Notes: generated from the sequence alone by a model not told the origin. A DNA stretch of 32,154 nucleotides from Cupriavidus gilardii (GCF_008801915.1 NZ_VZOV01000037.1:1-32154), one strand, 5' to 3'. Numbered from the stretch's first letter, positions 22,304 to 30,297 are shown. Program-made: numbers and translations.

Positions 22304-22487
22304 CGGCTGTGCGAGGCGGCACCGATACGCGCCGCGATTTGGCGCGCCATGGCTGCCCGTATAGATTCTGAAACACGGATCGCAGCACGTCGGCGAATTT
22401 CTACAGCGTCGGATCAGCTTCGACAGCGGCCTCGCACGGGAGCGCTACATTGCGCCTTTCCGCTCGACCGTCGAGGCGACTGCCATC
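22284..22487. other. Upstream region of the first unknown large gene
   Basis: These 204 bases hold an AT-richer patch at 22345-22405, a TTCG-N8-CTCG at about 22419-22434 and a 13-base palindrome CTCGACCGTCGAG (22463-22475, one central mismatch by necessity). The palindrome ends 12 bases before the GTG start at 22488. No clear -35/-10 pair. Confidence 0.35.
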
Positions 22488-24008
22488 GTGTTTCCCTCTT
22501 CCATTCCCTCCGTCGGCCGTCCGCCCGGTCAGCCGTTGTCTGGTTCCGAACGGGCGCAATCCGGCGGGACATTCCGCGGGCAATCCCATGTTGATGGCCG
22601 GCACGCCGAGCCCGCCCTGGATCCGATGCATCCATGCGCGGCGCTGGCGCTGCTCCAGCCGCCCCTTGCAGCCGAACCCGTGCTGTCCCGCATCCCGCTC
22701 GATGCCCCTGATCCCGCCAGCCATGTCGACGCCGCGCTGAGCTTGCTGCGCCGGCGCACCGGCGTGCCGCTGGCCGAACGTGTTGCCACGGGCCTGCCCA
22801 GCGATCGCGCCGCGGCCATTGCGCTGCTCGACGCGCTGCTGGCCGAGGGCAAGCCCGCCGGTCCGCTGGCTTCGTCGAGCCCGCTTGCCGCTTCGGAATG
22901 GGGCAGCAGCGCCATCGCGCAGGCGCATGCGCTGCGCGATCGCCTGCGCAGCGGGGCATCGGCAGACACAGACGTCCCCATGCTGCAGCACGCCGTGGAA
23001 GCACTGATCGGCGCGCTGGAGGCCACGCCCTGCGGCCGCGAGCATGCGGCGATACGGGAACGGGCCGACGCCGCGCTGCGCGCGATCGTCGGCGGCCCTC
23101 CATGGGACCTTGTTGCGATGATCAACAGCGACCGGCTGCCGGACCGTCAGGCCGCGGTCCATCAGGTCGACCGCTTGCTGGCGCATCTGCATGGGCTGGC
23201 CCGCACCTGCGGGCCGGCGTCGGCAGCCGATCCCTTTCCGCCCGCACTGCGCGCGGCAATATGCCGGCTGGCGCGCGACGGCGGTCATGGCCTGAGCCCG
23301 GCGCAGCGGACCGCCCTGCGCCAGTGCCCTGGGCTCGGCCCGGAACTGACACCGGTGCTGCACGCGGGCAGTACGCTGTCGAACGTGGCCGCGAACACGC
23401 TGGGCAGGCTTTGCCTGCATGCCAGGCACTGTGCGGCCGATGCGCGCCGGCACGCCGACGATGCGGTCCTTCTGGCGGAACTGGCGGCGCTCGGCGCCAG
23501 TGCACGCAAGCTCGCGGACAGCGCGCCGCCGGCGGGCGGCGCTTCGGCCCGGCAGGCTTCGGAGGCGGCGCGGGAGGGCCTGCTGCAGGACGCGCTGTCG
23601 ACGCGGCTCTCGGCGTGGAAGCCGGGCGACATTGCCAGCCTGCATCGTTGGATCACGACGCCCGCGCTGCTCGCCTTGCGGACCATGGTCGATCGCGCCG
23701 CACGGGCAAACCCGCCGCAGGACAACCCGCCGCAGGACGAGGGCACTTCCCGCGGCGCCAGCGCGCTTGCGGCCCAGCGTCGGCTGCTGCGCGACTGGAT
23801 CGCGGCCTACGACGGTCTGGCCGCGTTGCTGACCATGCGGATGTCCACGCAAGCGCAGTCCGCGACGAAGCGTAAAGCCGCTGCGTCGCCGGCTTCCGGA
23901 CAAGCGGCCGAGGTCGCCACGGCGAACGATCTGTTCCGGCAACTTTTTGCAATCGACCCCGTGTCGGACGCCGGTACTGCGTTGCAGCTCGATCGGGTCC
24001 GAGCCTGA
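22488..24008 (+). CDS. Large protein of unknown family, 506 residues (first of a pair)
   Basis: The frame starts with GTG at 22488 (a weak GAGG is 11 bases ahead); an ATG at 22626 would remove 46 residues. The first ~45 residues are rich in Ser, Pro and Gly (MFPSSIPSVGRPPGQPLSGS), a composition seen in type III secretion leaders. The remainder is soluble, helical and rich in Ala, Arg and Leu, with no membrane segment, and I see no catalytic motif. Recognisable stretches include DRAAAIALLDALLAEGK, VGGPPWDLVAMINSDRLPDR, and a short NPPQDNPPQD duplication near residue 407. The C-terminal ~50 residues look disordered. Family not recognised. The neighbour at 24112-25551 is similar in size and style, and a terminator-like hairpin lies between them. 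Confidence 0.75.
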   Translation: MFPSSIPSVGRPPGQPLSGSERAQSGGTFRGQSHVDGRHAEPALDPMHPCAALALLQPPLAAEPVLSRIPLDAPDPASHVDAALSLLRRRTGVPLAERVATGLPSDRAAAIALLDALLAEGKPAGPLASSSPLAASEWGSSAIAQAHALRDRLRSGASADTDVPMLQHAVEALIGALEATPCGREHAAIRERADAALRAIVGGPPWDLVAMINSDRLPDRQAAVHQVDRLLAHLHGLARTCGPASAADPFPPALRAAICRLARDGGHGLSPAQRTALRQCPGLGPELTPVLHAGSTLSNVAANTLGRLCLHARHCAADARRHADDAVLLAELAALGASARKLADSAPPAGGASARQASEAAREGLLQDALSTRLSAWKPGDIASLHRWITTPALLALRTMVDRAARANPPQDNPPQDEGTSRGASALAAQRRLLRDWIAAYDGLAALLTMRMSTQAQSATKRKAAASPASGQAAEVATANDLFRQLFAIDPVSDAGTALQLDRVRA

Positions 24009-24051
24009 GCCCAGGCCCGAATTCAAACCAATAGCAGCACAAGCGGAAAGG

Positions 24052-24088
24052 ACGCGCATCGAACGATGCCGCGTGCAGAGCTTTTTTT
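24052..24088 (+). terminator. Terminator-like hairpin between the two unknown genes
   Basis: ACGCGCATC (24052-24060) pairs with GATG (24065-24068) and, after a one-base bulge, CGCGT (24070-24074), with a GAAC loop. A run of seven T follows at 24082-24088 after seven bases. The T-run is further from the stem than usual, so it may end or attenuate transcription before the second gene. Confidence 0.5.
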
Positions 24089-24111
24089 ACTGATTGTCTG
24101 TGGGAGATCGG

Positions 24112-25551
24112 ATGTTGTTGCCAGTCGTGTTCAGATACATCGGCCAGTGCCTCGGCGTCAGGCACAAGCCGCGGCCCGCAGCAGCTTCATCCGCGCGCAT
24201 TGCGCGGGATACCGAAAGCCCCCGCGCCAGCCTCTGGTCCCGGCTTGTCCGCACGTTGTTCTTCTGGCGCGGCCCGCGCATGGAGCGGGCCCGCACCCGC
24301 CAGTCGCCTCGGATCACCTACGTTCCCACGCCGCCGCCGTTGTCGGACCGCGATACCGCAAGGTCGATCGTCGAAAGCCTGGCGCCCCTGGCGCCCGATG
24401 CGCTCGAGGCGTTCTGCCGCGGCTGCTCCAGGGACACGCTGCAGGCGATGGTGGACTGGTGCCGGGCCCCTGGCAACGGCCCTGCGGCGGACGATACGGA
24501 GACGATCACGGCGAAAGGCATGATCGAGGCAAAGGCCAGCGAAGCATTGCGTGCGTTCGAGCCGGACGGGCTCGTTCCACCGGGCGGCGTCCGACACGTG
24601 CTGACGCAGCTGCACCGCGCGCTGGTCAAGGTCCGCGATGGCAAGGGCGTCCTCGACCTGGCCCGTTTGCGCGACGACTGGGTCAGCCGGCACCCGCGCG
24701 ATCGCGAGTTCGTCGCCGGCGGCTGCCATGCCGCCAATATGTTCGACAGGTTCCGACGCTCGGTCGAGGCGCTGTGCCGCTTCGCGATGGCCGATGGCGA
24801 TCCGGCGGCCACACAGGCGCTGGCGGCGCAATGGGTCGACGCTGCGGCAGCGTTGTGTGAGGCCTTGGAGGCCGGAAGGCTGACCGGGGCGGCGATGGCC
24901 GAGCATGCCGACGCATTGCGCCTGCAGCAGCGAGAGACGGCGCTGGCTCTGCTCCGCGGGCAGCTGGGCATCGCGTGGCAGGCGCCGGGGTCGAGTCCGT
25001 CCGATGGCGCCGAGCCGGACGAGGCCGCCCAAGGGGCGCCGGGTGCCGGCGGCAAGGCACGCAGCCACGGCGCGATGCCGCTCGCCGCGAGGACGCTGAT
25101 GGCGCTGCTGCTCGATCCCGGCTGCGACGCCGAGCGGCTCGATGCCGCGGTCGATTCGCTGGTTCACAACCTGCGCACGGTGGCGCGGCAGCGCGAAAGG
25201 GAGGCGTTTCCCGCCGACATCGCGGCGCGTCTGGACGAGCTGCTGGCGCGGGGCGGCGCTCGCCTGACCGAGCCGCAACTGCATCGCCTCGGCGACGCGC
25301 TGCTGCGGGCCGGTCTGAGTGCCTGGGGTACGTGCCGCAAGCTGCTGGACATCCGCGAGGCGCTGTACGAGACCGGCAATCGAGCCCTGCGCGATGCCAT
25401 GGCGGGAATCGCCGGCGTGCGGGTGCGGCAGTCCGCGGTACGCGAGCAGGCGCAGCTGATATGGCGCCGCATCGGGCTGGTCGATGCCGAGGTGACACGG
25501 GAAGCGGGACCCGCCGGCGCGATGCCGCGCGATGGCACCGCGCTCGGCTAG
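24112..25551 (+). CDS. Large protein of unknown family, 479 residues (second of a pair)
   Basis: I chose the ATG at 24112 because GGGAG sits six bases before it; a TTG at 24094 would add six residues. The first 70 residues are basic and Ser/Arg-rich (RPAAASSARIARDTESPR) with a hydrophobic-basic patch (WSRLVRTLFFWRGPR). The rest is soluble, helical and rich in Ala and Arg: PDALEAFCRGCSRDTLQAMVDWCR, MIEAKASEALRAFEPDG, ADIAARLDELLARGGARL and SAWGTCRKLLDIREALYETG. No enzyme motif or transmembrane segment is seen. A loose match to the first protein exists around LxxMVDxxxR, too weak to claim homology. Function unknown; an exported effector or a structural or chaperone-like protein are both possible. 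Confidence 0.78.
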   Translation: MLLPVVFRYIGQCLGVRHKPRPAAASSARIARDTESPRASLWSRLVRTLFFWRGPRMERARTRQSPRITYVPTPPPLSDRDTARSIVESLAPLAPDALEAFCRGCSRDTLQAMVDWCRAPGNGPAADDTETITAKGMIEAKASEALRAFEPDGLVPPGGVRHVLTQLHRALVKVRDGKGVLDLARLRDDWVSRHPRDREFVAGGCHAANMFDRFRRSVEALCRFAMADGDPAATQALAAQWVDAAAALCEALEAGRLTGAAMAEHADALRLQQRETALALLRGQLGIAWQAPGSSPSDGAEPDEAAQGAPGAGGKARSHGAMPLAARTLMALLLDPGCDAERLDAAVDSLVHNLRTVARQREREAFPADIAARLDELLARGGARLTEPQLHRLGDALLRAGLSAWGTCRKLLDIREALYETGNRALRDAMAGIAGVRVRQSAVREQAQLIWRRIGLVDAEVTREAGPAGAMPRDGTALG

Positions 25552-25590
25552 CCTCGGAGCCGTCTGACGATTCCTCTGTCCAGCCGCCGG

Positions 25591-25628
25591 TTTGTATCGG
25601 CGTGTATCGGCGCAGCGGGGCGATACAC
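25591..25628. promoter_or_regulatory. GTATCG repeats before the epoxide-hydrolase-like gene
   Basis: TGTATCGGCG is repeated directly (25594-25603 and 25604-25613). GTGTATCG (25602-25609) and CGATACAC (25621-25628) form a perfect inverted repeat with 11 bases between. Another CGATACGG lies near 25672. The cluster is 92-130 bases before the ATG and could be an operator. Confidence 0.45.
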
Positions 25629-25719
25629 GGCGATGCGCGCCGGACCGGTTTCCGACACGGCGGCGATACGGCGCAACGGTCTACTGGCGTTTCTCACCGA
25701 CCTATTTGGAGAAACGACC

Positions 25720-26772
25720 ATGTCAAACACCGTGAACGCACAACGCCGCCGCCTGCTCGGCTCGACCACGGCGCTGGCCGGTATCGGCCTGCTGGAACTG
25801 GGCCTGGGCAGCGTGGCCCAGGCAGGGCCGGCACGGCAAGCCGCCGCCGTTGCCGGCCAATCGCCCGGCAGCGCTTCGTTTGGCACGATCCGGCAGATCG
25901 ACGCCGGTACGCTGAACGTCGGCTATGCCGAGGTCGGTCCGGCCAACGGCCCGGTCGCGATCCTGCTGCACGGCTGGCCCTACGACATCTACAGCTTCGT
26001 CGACGTCGCGCCGGTGCTCGCCAAGGCCGGCTATCGCGTGATCGTGCCTTACCTGCGCGGCTATGGCTCGACCCGCTTCCTGTCGGCCGAAACGCCGCGC
26101 AACGGCCAGCAGGCCGCGCTCGCGGTCGACGTCATCGCGCTGATGGACGCGCTGAAGATCGACAAGGCCATCATCGCCGGCTTCGACTGGGGCGCCCGCA
26201 CCGCCGATATCGTCGCCGCGCTGTGGCCGGAGCGCTGCCTGGGGCTGGTGTCGGTCAGCGGCTATCTGATCGGCAGCCAGGAAGCCAACCGCAAGCCCTT
26301 GCCGCCGCAGGCCGAGCTGCAATGGTGGTATCAGTTCTACTTCGCCACCGAACGCGGGGCCGCCGGCTATGCGGCCAATCTCGACAGCTTCAACCGGCTG
26401 ATCTGGCAGCTGGCGTCGCCGCAGTGGAAGTTCGATGACGCCACGTACCGGCGGTCGGCGCAGTCGTTCGACAACCCCGATCACGTCGCCATCGTGATCC
26501 ACAACTACCGCTGGCGCCTCGGCCTGGCCCAGGGCGAGCCGCACTTCGATGCGCTGGAGAAGCGCCTGGCGGCCGCCCCGAAGATCTCGGTGCCGACCAT
26601 CACGATGGAAGGCGACGCGAACGGGGCGCCGCATCCGAAGCCCGCCGCGTACGCCGGCATGTTCACCGGCAAGTATCGGCATCGGGACATCGGTGGCGGC
26701 ATCGGCCACAACCTGCCGCAGGAAGCGCCGCGCGCGTTCGCCGACGCGGTGCTGGAAGTGGTGAAGCTTTGA
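25720..26772 (+). CDS. Tat-exported alpha/beta hydrolase, epoxide-hydrolase/dehalogenase type
   Basis: It encodes 350 residues from the ATG at 25720, with GGAG eight bases ahead. The N-terminus (QRRRLLGSTTALAGIGLLELGLGSVAQAG) is a twin-arginine-style signal, so the enzyme is probably folded before export. The catalytic domain has HGWP at 84-87 (oxyanion side), then RGYGSTRFL, and the nucleophile motif GFDWGAR with Asp156 rather than Ser. The end has GGIGHNLPQE with H330 as the likely base. An Asp nucleophile in G-x-D-W-G marks epoxide hydrolases and haloalkane dehalogenases. The exact substrate is not clear. It is followed at 14 bases by a cytochrome P460-like gene, probably one operon. Confidence 0.9.
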   Translation: MSNTVNAQRRRLLGSTTALAGIGLLELGLGSVAQAGPARQAAAVAGQSPGSASFGTIRQIDAGTLNVGYAEVGPANGPVAILLHGWPYDIYSFVDVAPVLAKAGYRVIVPYLRGYGSTRFLSAETPRNGQQAALAVDVIALMDALKIDKAIIAGFDWGARTADIVAALWPERCLGLVSVSGYLIGSQEANRKPLPPQAELQWWYQFYFATERGAAGYAANLDSFNRLIWQLASPQWKFDDATYRRSAQSFDNPDHVAIVIHNYRWRLGLAQGEPHFDALEKRLAAAPKISVPTITMEGDANGAPHPKPAAYAGMFTGKYRHRDIGGGIGHNLPQEAPRAFADAVLEVVKL

Positions 26773-26786
26773 GCCGGGAGACGCGC

Positions 26787-27371
26787 ATGCAACGACTCCC
26801 AATTGCAGCGGCGTTCGGCGGCCTCGCGCTGCTGGCCTGCGCCGCCCTCGGCCAGCATGCAGGGGCGCAGCCACCGGTCCACGGCGCAAGCGAAACGGTG
26901 CCCAGGCAACAGCCGGCACAGCAGCCGTCCACCGAGCCGCAGAGCGCCAGGCCGTCGGCATCGCCGATCTACGGCGTGACGATTCCACCGGGCTACCGAA
27001 AATGGCAGCTGATCGCGCCGGCCGAGGAGGCGGCTCCGCTCGATGAACTGCGCGTGGTGCTCGGCAATCCGGAAGCGGTCGAGGCCATCGAACGATCCGC
27101 GAAGCGCTTTCCCGACGGGGCCGTGCTGGTCAAGCTGGCCTACAAGCGAAAGCCATCGCCCGACTTCGAACCGGCGACGATACCGGGACAGCCGACCACG
27201 GTACAGGTGATGGTCAAGGACTCGCGCCGGTATGCATCGACCGGAGGCTGGGGCTTCGGCCGCTTCGTCGGCGGCGTGGCGGTGGACGCGGCCCAGCATC
27301 AGACCTGCTTCGCCTGCCATGCGGCCCGCGTCAAGGACCGCGACTACGTGTTCACCCGCTTCGCGCCGTAG
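26787..27371 (+). CDS. Cytochrome P460 family c-type haem protein
   Basis: It encodes 194 residues from the ATG at 26787, preceded by GGGAG. An upstream TTG overlapping the previous stop would add six residues. The signal peptide (LPIAAAFGGLALLACAALGQHAGAQ) sends it to the periplasm. A Pro/Gln/Ser-rich linker of about 40 residues follows. The domain proper has YGVTIPPGYRKWQLIAPA, the FPDGAVLVKLAYKRK strand and VQVMVKDSRRYASTGGWGFGRF. The single haem site CFACH (C174, C177, H178) is near the C-terminus. P460-family proteins oxidise small nitrogen compounds or bind haem for unknown roles. Pairing with a Tat-exported hydrolase suggests a shared periplasmic task. Its end overlaps the converging hydrolase gene by 20 bases. 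Confidence 0.88.
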   Translation: MQRLPIAAAFGGLALLACAALGQHAGAQPPVHGASETVPRQQPAQQPSTEPQSARPSASPIYGVTIPPGYRKWQLIAPAEEAAPLDELRVVLGNPEAVEAIERSAKRFPDGAVLVKLAYKRKPSPDFEPATIPGQPTTVQVMVKDSRRYASTGGWGFGRFVGGVAVDAAQHQTCFACHAARVKDRDYVFTRFAP

Positions 27372-28128
27372 GCGACGCGATCCAGCCGGCGACCTCGCGC
27401 GCCACCCATTCCGGATCGTCATGCGGCAGGTCGTGTCCCGCCCACGGATGGATCCGGTGCGGGACCGACCATGCCGCCGCCAGCCGCGCCGAGCAGGCCG
27501 GAGATACCAGCCGGTCGGCCGCCGAGGACAGCAGCAGCGTGGCGCAGCGCGGCGGCGCCGTGCCGGCCTGGAAGCGGGCCGCCGCCAGCAACTGGCGCAA
27601 CGCGTTGGCGCGGCTGACCGGTGCGTCGGCGCGGATCGCGGCCCAGCGCGCCAGGTCGGCTTCCAGCGTATCGGTACGGGCGCAGGTCAGCCGATGGATG
27701 ATGGCCTCGCAGCGGGCACCGTCGTGCCACGATCGCATCAGGCCAAGCACCGCCGGCCACGCGCCAGGGCGCATCCGCTGATGCGGCGCGCCGAACGGCC
27801 GCATGCTGGTGTTGATCAGCACCAGCCGTTCGATCTCGTCGGCATGCCGCTGCGCCCACGCGGTCGCGACCATGCCGCCCAGCGACATCGCCAGCAGCCG
27901 GTACGGCGGACGCAGGCCGGCCCGTGCCGCCTCGGCGCGCAGCTCGGACACGATGTCGTCCACCGCCGCCGGCGAGCGCCGGCCGGCCTGCTTGCCGTTG
28001 CCCGGCAGGTCGAGCATCGTCAGCCGGTCGTCGTCGCCCAGCGCGCCGCGGCGCCGCAACGCAGCCGGCAGTCGGCCCCAATGGCGCGCCTCGCGCGTCA
28101 GGCCGCGCAGCAGGATCCAGTCGCTCAT
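27352..28128 (-). CDS. Alpha/beta hydrolase, 258 residues
   Basis: It starts at the ATG at 28128, which overlaps the stop of the M14 gene as ATGA (28125-28128). The nucleophile motif AMSLGGMVA carries S82, the acid is in LLLSSAADRLVSP, and the base in WAGHDLPHDDP near the C-terminus. The N-terminal LLRGLTREARHWGRLP is the usual first strand and loop. This is a general serine hydrolase or esterase with no signal peptide. It is translationally coupled to the M14 carboxypeptidase, so the two may act on the same substrate. A longer reading frame upstream lies inside the M14 gene and is not used. The 3' end overlaps the cytochrome P460 gene by 20 bases. Confidence 0.88.
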   Translation of the reverse strand: MSDWILLRGLTREARHWGRLPAALRRRGALGDDDRLTMLDLPGNGKQAGRRSPAAVDDIVSELRAEAARAGLRPPYRLLAMSLGGMVATAWAQRHADEIERLVLINTSMRPFGAPHQRMRPGAWPAVLGLMRSWHDGARCEAIIHRLTCARTDTLEADLARWAAIRADAPVSRANALRQLLAAARFQAGTAPPRCATLLLSSAADRLVSPACSARLAAAWSVPHRIHPWAGHDLPHDDPEWVAREVAGWIASPTARSG

Positions 28129-29162
28129 CGTGCCGGCCTGTCGGCGGGGGCACGCCAGTGTTCGCTGGCCTCGCGCCAGATCGCCTGCCGCGCGGCGCCG
28201 GTCGGCAGCCAGCGCGTCGGCGCGAAGGCGGCGCGCGCGAGGAAATCGAACAGGCTGACATGGCGGCGCAGCACGCGCGCCGTGCGATGCGCCTTGACCG
28301 GATTGAAGAAGCCGTCGCGCGAGAACAGCTGCCGGGGATTCTTCTTGATCCACAGCCACGAGCCCAGTTCGAGCGTCATCGGCAGGAAGATGTGCGGCGC
28401 CGGCGTGCGGTCATAGGCGTAGTCCCACAGGTCGCCATGCACCAGGTACTGGTGGCTCTGCGGCTCGAAGGCGTAGCCGTGGTGCGGATGGGCCTGCTCG
28501 AACAGCGTCTTCAGCACGTACATCTCCGGCAGGTGCGGCATCGCGGCCTGCGTCCTGGCGTAGGGAAACCAGATGCTGTCGCGCCAGCCGTAGCCGGAAT
28601 GGCAATCGACGGCGAAGCTCAGCGGCCGCGTCAGCAATTGCGCCTGCACCACGCGCAGCAGCGCGGTGCTCTCGGCCTCCATCGGCGTGCCGGCCCTGCC
28701 GCGGTACCACGGCAGCCACGGGCCGATGCGCTGGCCGCCGGCGAGGAAGGGCACGCGCCCCTCGGCATCCTGCGGCGCATTGCGCATCAGGTCGACGCCG
28801 TTCGGATTGGCGCGCCGGCCGGCCCACATGCCGGCCGGATTGACGATCGGCATGAACAGCAGACGGACCTGGCGCAATTGCAGGTGCAGCAACTCGTCCC
28901 ATTCGAGGCGCTTGAGCAGCGCCCGCATATAGTCGAGCAGCAGTTGCGTGCCGATCCGTTCGAGGCCGTGGATGCCGCCGAACAGCCCGATCGCCGGCGC
29001 GCGGGGGGCGCGCGAGCCGATGCCGGCCAGATACACCGGAAAGCGCCGGCCATGGCTGCTGGCCTCGCATACCACGTCGATATCGAAATGATCGGCGCCC
29101 ACTTCCAGCAGCGCGCGCAGCAGATCGAGCTCGGCGAAACTGTCGGAGGCGGGAAGGGGCAT
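28125..29162 (-). CDS. M14 family zinc carboxypeptidase-like protein
   Basis: It encodes 345 residues. The zinc ligands are H65 and E68 in FGGIHGLERIG and H188 in FAVDCHSGYGW, and the catalytic glutamate is E265 in TLELGSWLW. Further support is the VNPAGMWAGRRANPNGVDLMRN segment, which is standard for M14 enzymes. It should cleave a C-terminal residue or amide from a peptide or an amide-linked small molecule. There is no signal peptide, so a cytoplasmic role is expected. No clear ribosome-binding site precedes the ATG at 29162. Coupled by ATGA overlap with the downstream alpha/beta hydrolase. Confidence 0.9.
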   Translation of the reverse strand: MPLPASDSFAELDLLRALLEVGADHFDIDVVCEASSHGRRFPVYLAGIGSRAPRAPAIGLFGGIHGLERIGTQLLLDYMRALLKRLEWDELLHLQLRQVRLLFMPIVNPAGMWAGRRANPNGVDLMRNAPQDAEGRVPFLAGGQRIGPWLPWYRGRAGTPMEAESTALLRVVQAQLLTRPLSFAVDCHSGYGWRDSIWFPYARTQAAMPHLPEMYVLKTLFEQAHPHHGYAFEPQSHQYLVHGDLWDYAYDRTPAPHIFLPMTLELGSWLWIKKNPRQLFSRDGFFNPVKAHRTARVLRRHVSLFDFLARAAFAPTRWLPTGAARQAIWREASEHWRAPADRPAR

Positions 29163-29250
29163 CGGGTCGGCTGGGCGGAAAGGAAGCGGCCGGGGCGGCG
29201 ATGGCGCCGGTCCGTATGACGGAACGATGTTGCGAGTCTACTCGCGCAAT

Positions 29251-29285
29251 ATGACAGTGCCTTTGTGACGACACGGGACTGTCAT
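29251..29285. promoter_or_regulatory. Inverted repeat ATGACAGT/ACTGTCAT
   Basis: Perfect 8-base arms at 29251-29258 and 29278-29285 with 19 bases between. It lies between the LysR gene end and the M14 gene start, 90-120 bases upstream of the latter, and could be an operator or a weak terminator of the LysR gene. A TTGCGAG/CTCGC-type dyad (about 29230-29249) stands just before it. Confidence 0.4.
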
Positions 29286-29327
29286 CGACCTTGTCGAGCC
29301 CATCGGGCCGGGCGATGTGGCCGTCGA

Positions 29328-30215
29328 TCAGCCCAGCTGCTCGGCCAGCACCTCGCGCGCGGCCTGGACCACCGGCGCTTCGCCGCGGCGCGGCGGCAGC
29401 AGGCAGAACTCGACTTCGGGCAGCGCGGGCAGGCGCAGCGACGAGGCCGTCGACGGATCGAGCGCGGCCACGCCGGCCGGAATGGCCGATCGGTTCAGGC
29501 ACGAGATGCCGAGTCCTGCCGCCAGCGCCATCTGCAATCCCGCCACGCCGGACGCGGAGTGCGAGACCCGGTAGGGCACGCGGGCGCGCTTCAGCATCCG
29601 TACCACGTACTGGTGCAGCGAGCAGGTGTCGGGCAGCAGCACCAGCGGCAGCGGCACGGCGATGCCTTCCGTGTCGCCGCGCGCGCCGACCCAGGCCAGC
29701 GGCTCGCGCCGTAACGGCCGCCAGCCGGCGCGCGGCCGCTCGCCGGTGCCGCCGCGCGCGCCGACCACGCGCATCGTCAGGCCGATATCGAAGGCGTCGT
29801 CGTCGACGCTGGCGTCGATCGCCGCGCTCTTCATCACGGTCACGTGCAGCCGCAGTTGCGGATGCCGCTCGCGCAGGCGGCGCAGCATGCCGGCGATCTC
29901 GGCGGTGCGGTAGTAGTCGGTGATGGCGAGCCGCAGCTCGCCGGCCAGCGTCTCGCCGCGGATGTCCTGCATCGCCAGCGCGTCCAGATCGAGCATGCGG
30001 CGGGCATGGCCGAGCAGCCGTTCGCCGGCCGGGGTCGGCTGCACGCCGCGGCGGCCGCGCAGCAGCAGCGGCACGCCGGCGCGCTCCTCGAGCTTGCGCA
30101 GCTGCTCGCTGACCGACGACTGCGACAGGAACAGCCGCGGCGCCGCGGCCGACAGGCTGCCGCTGTCGGCGACCGCGACGAAGGTACGCAATTGTTCGAG
30201 ATCGAAGCCTCGCAT
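29328..30215 (-). CDS. LysR family transcriptional regulator
   Basis: It encodes 295 residues from the ATG at 30215, behind GAGGAGC. The N-terminal winged helix-turn-helix is standard (FDLEQLRTFVAVADSGSLSAAAPRLFLSQSSVSEQLRKLEERAGVPLLLRGRRGVQPTPAG), followed by the linker helix and the periplasmic-binding-like effector domain (GELRLAITDYYRTAEIAGML...). A helpful mark is GVAGLQMALAAGLGISCLNRSAIP. It is divergent from a tautomerase gene, the classic arrangement in which a LysR protein controls its neighbour. The ligand is unknown. Confidence 0.94.
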   Translation of the reverse strand: MRGFDLEQLRTFVAVADSGSLSAAAPRLFLSQSSVSEQLRKLEERAGVPLLLRGRRGVQPTPAGERLLGHARRMLDLDALAMQDIRGETLAGELRLAITDYYRTAEIAGMLRRLRERHPQLRLHVTVMKSAAIDASVDDDAFDIGLTMRVVGARGGTGERPRAGWRPLRREPLAWVGARGDTEGIAVPLPLVLLPDTCSLHQYVVRMLKRARVPYRVSHSASGVAGLQMALAAGLGISCLNRSAIPAGVAALDPSTASSLRLPALPEVEFCLLPPRRGEAPVVQAAREVLAEQLG

Positions 30216-30246
30216 GTCCCGCTCCTCGTTCGCTTCTGGTTTCGGA

Positions 30247-30297
30247 GATACCGATGGATGGTATCGCATCTTCCCGCTTTTCCGATGGAAAGGCGGG
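30247..30297. promoter_or_regulatory. Two inverted repeats in the LysR/tautomerase intergenic region
   Basis: GATACC (30247-30252) and GGTATC (30260-30265) form a perfect dyad with a seven-base centre. CCCGCTTTTCC (30273-30283) and GGAAAGGCGGG (30287-30297) pair at 10 of 11 positions around three bases. Both lie 30-80 bases from the LysR start and 100-155 bases before the tautomerase ATG, the usual place of LysR binding sites. Confidence 0.55.

Noticed and set aside
22415..22440. TTCG-N8-CTCG as a type III secretion regulon (PIP/hrpII) box before the unknown pair
   Set aside because: The spacing and second half do not match the TTCG-N16-TTCG form, so it is no support for type III regulation.
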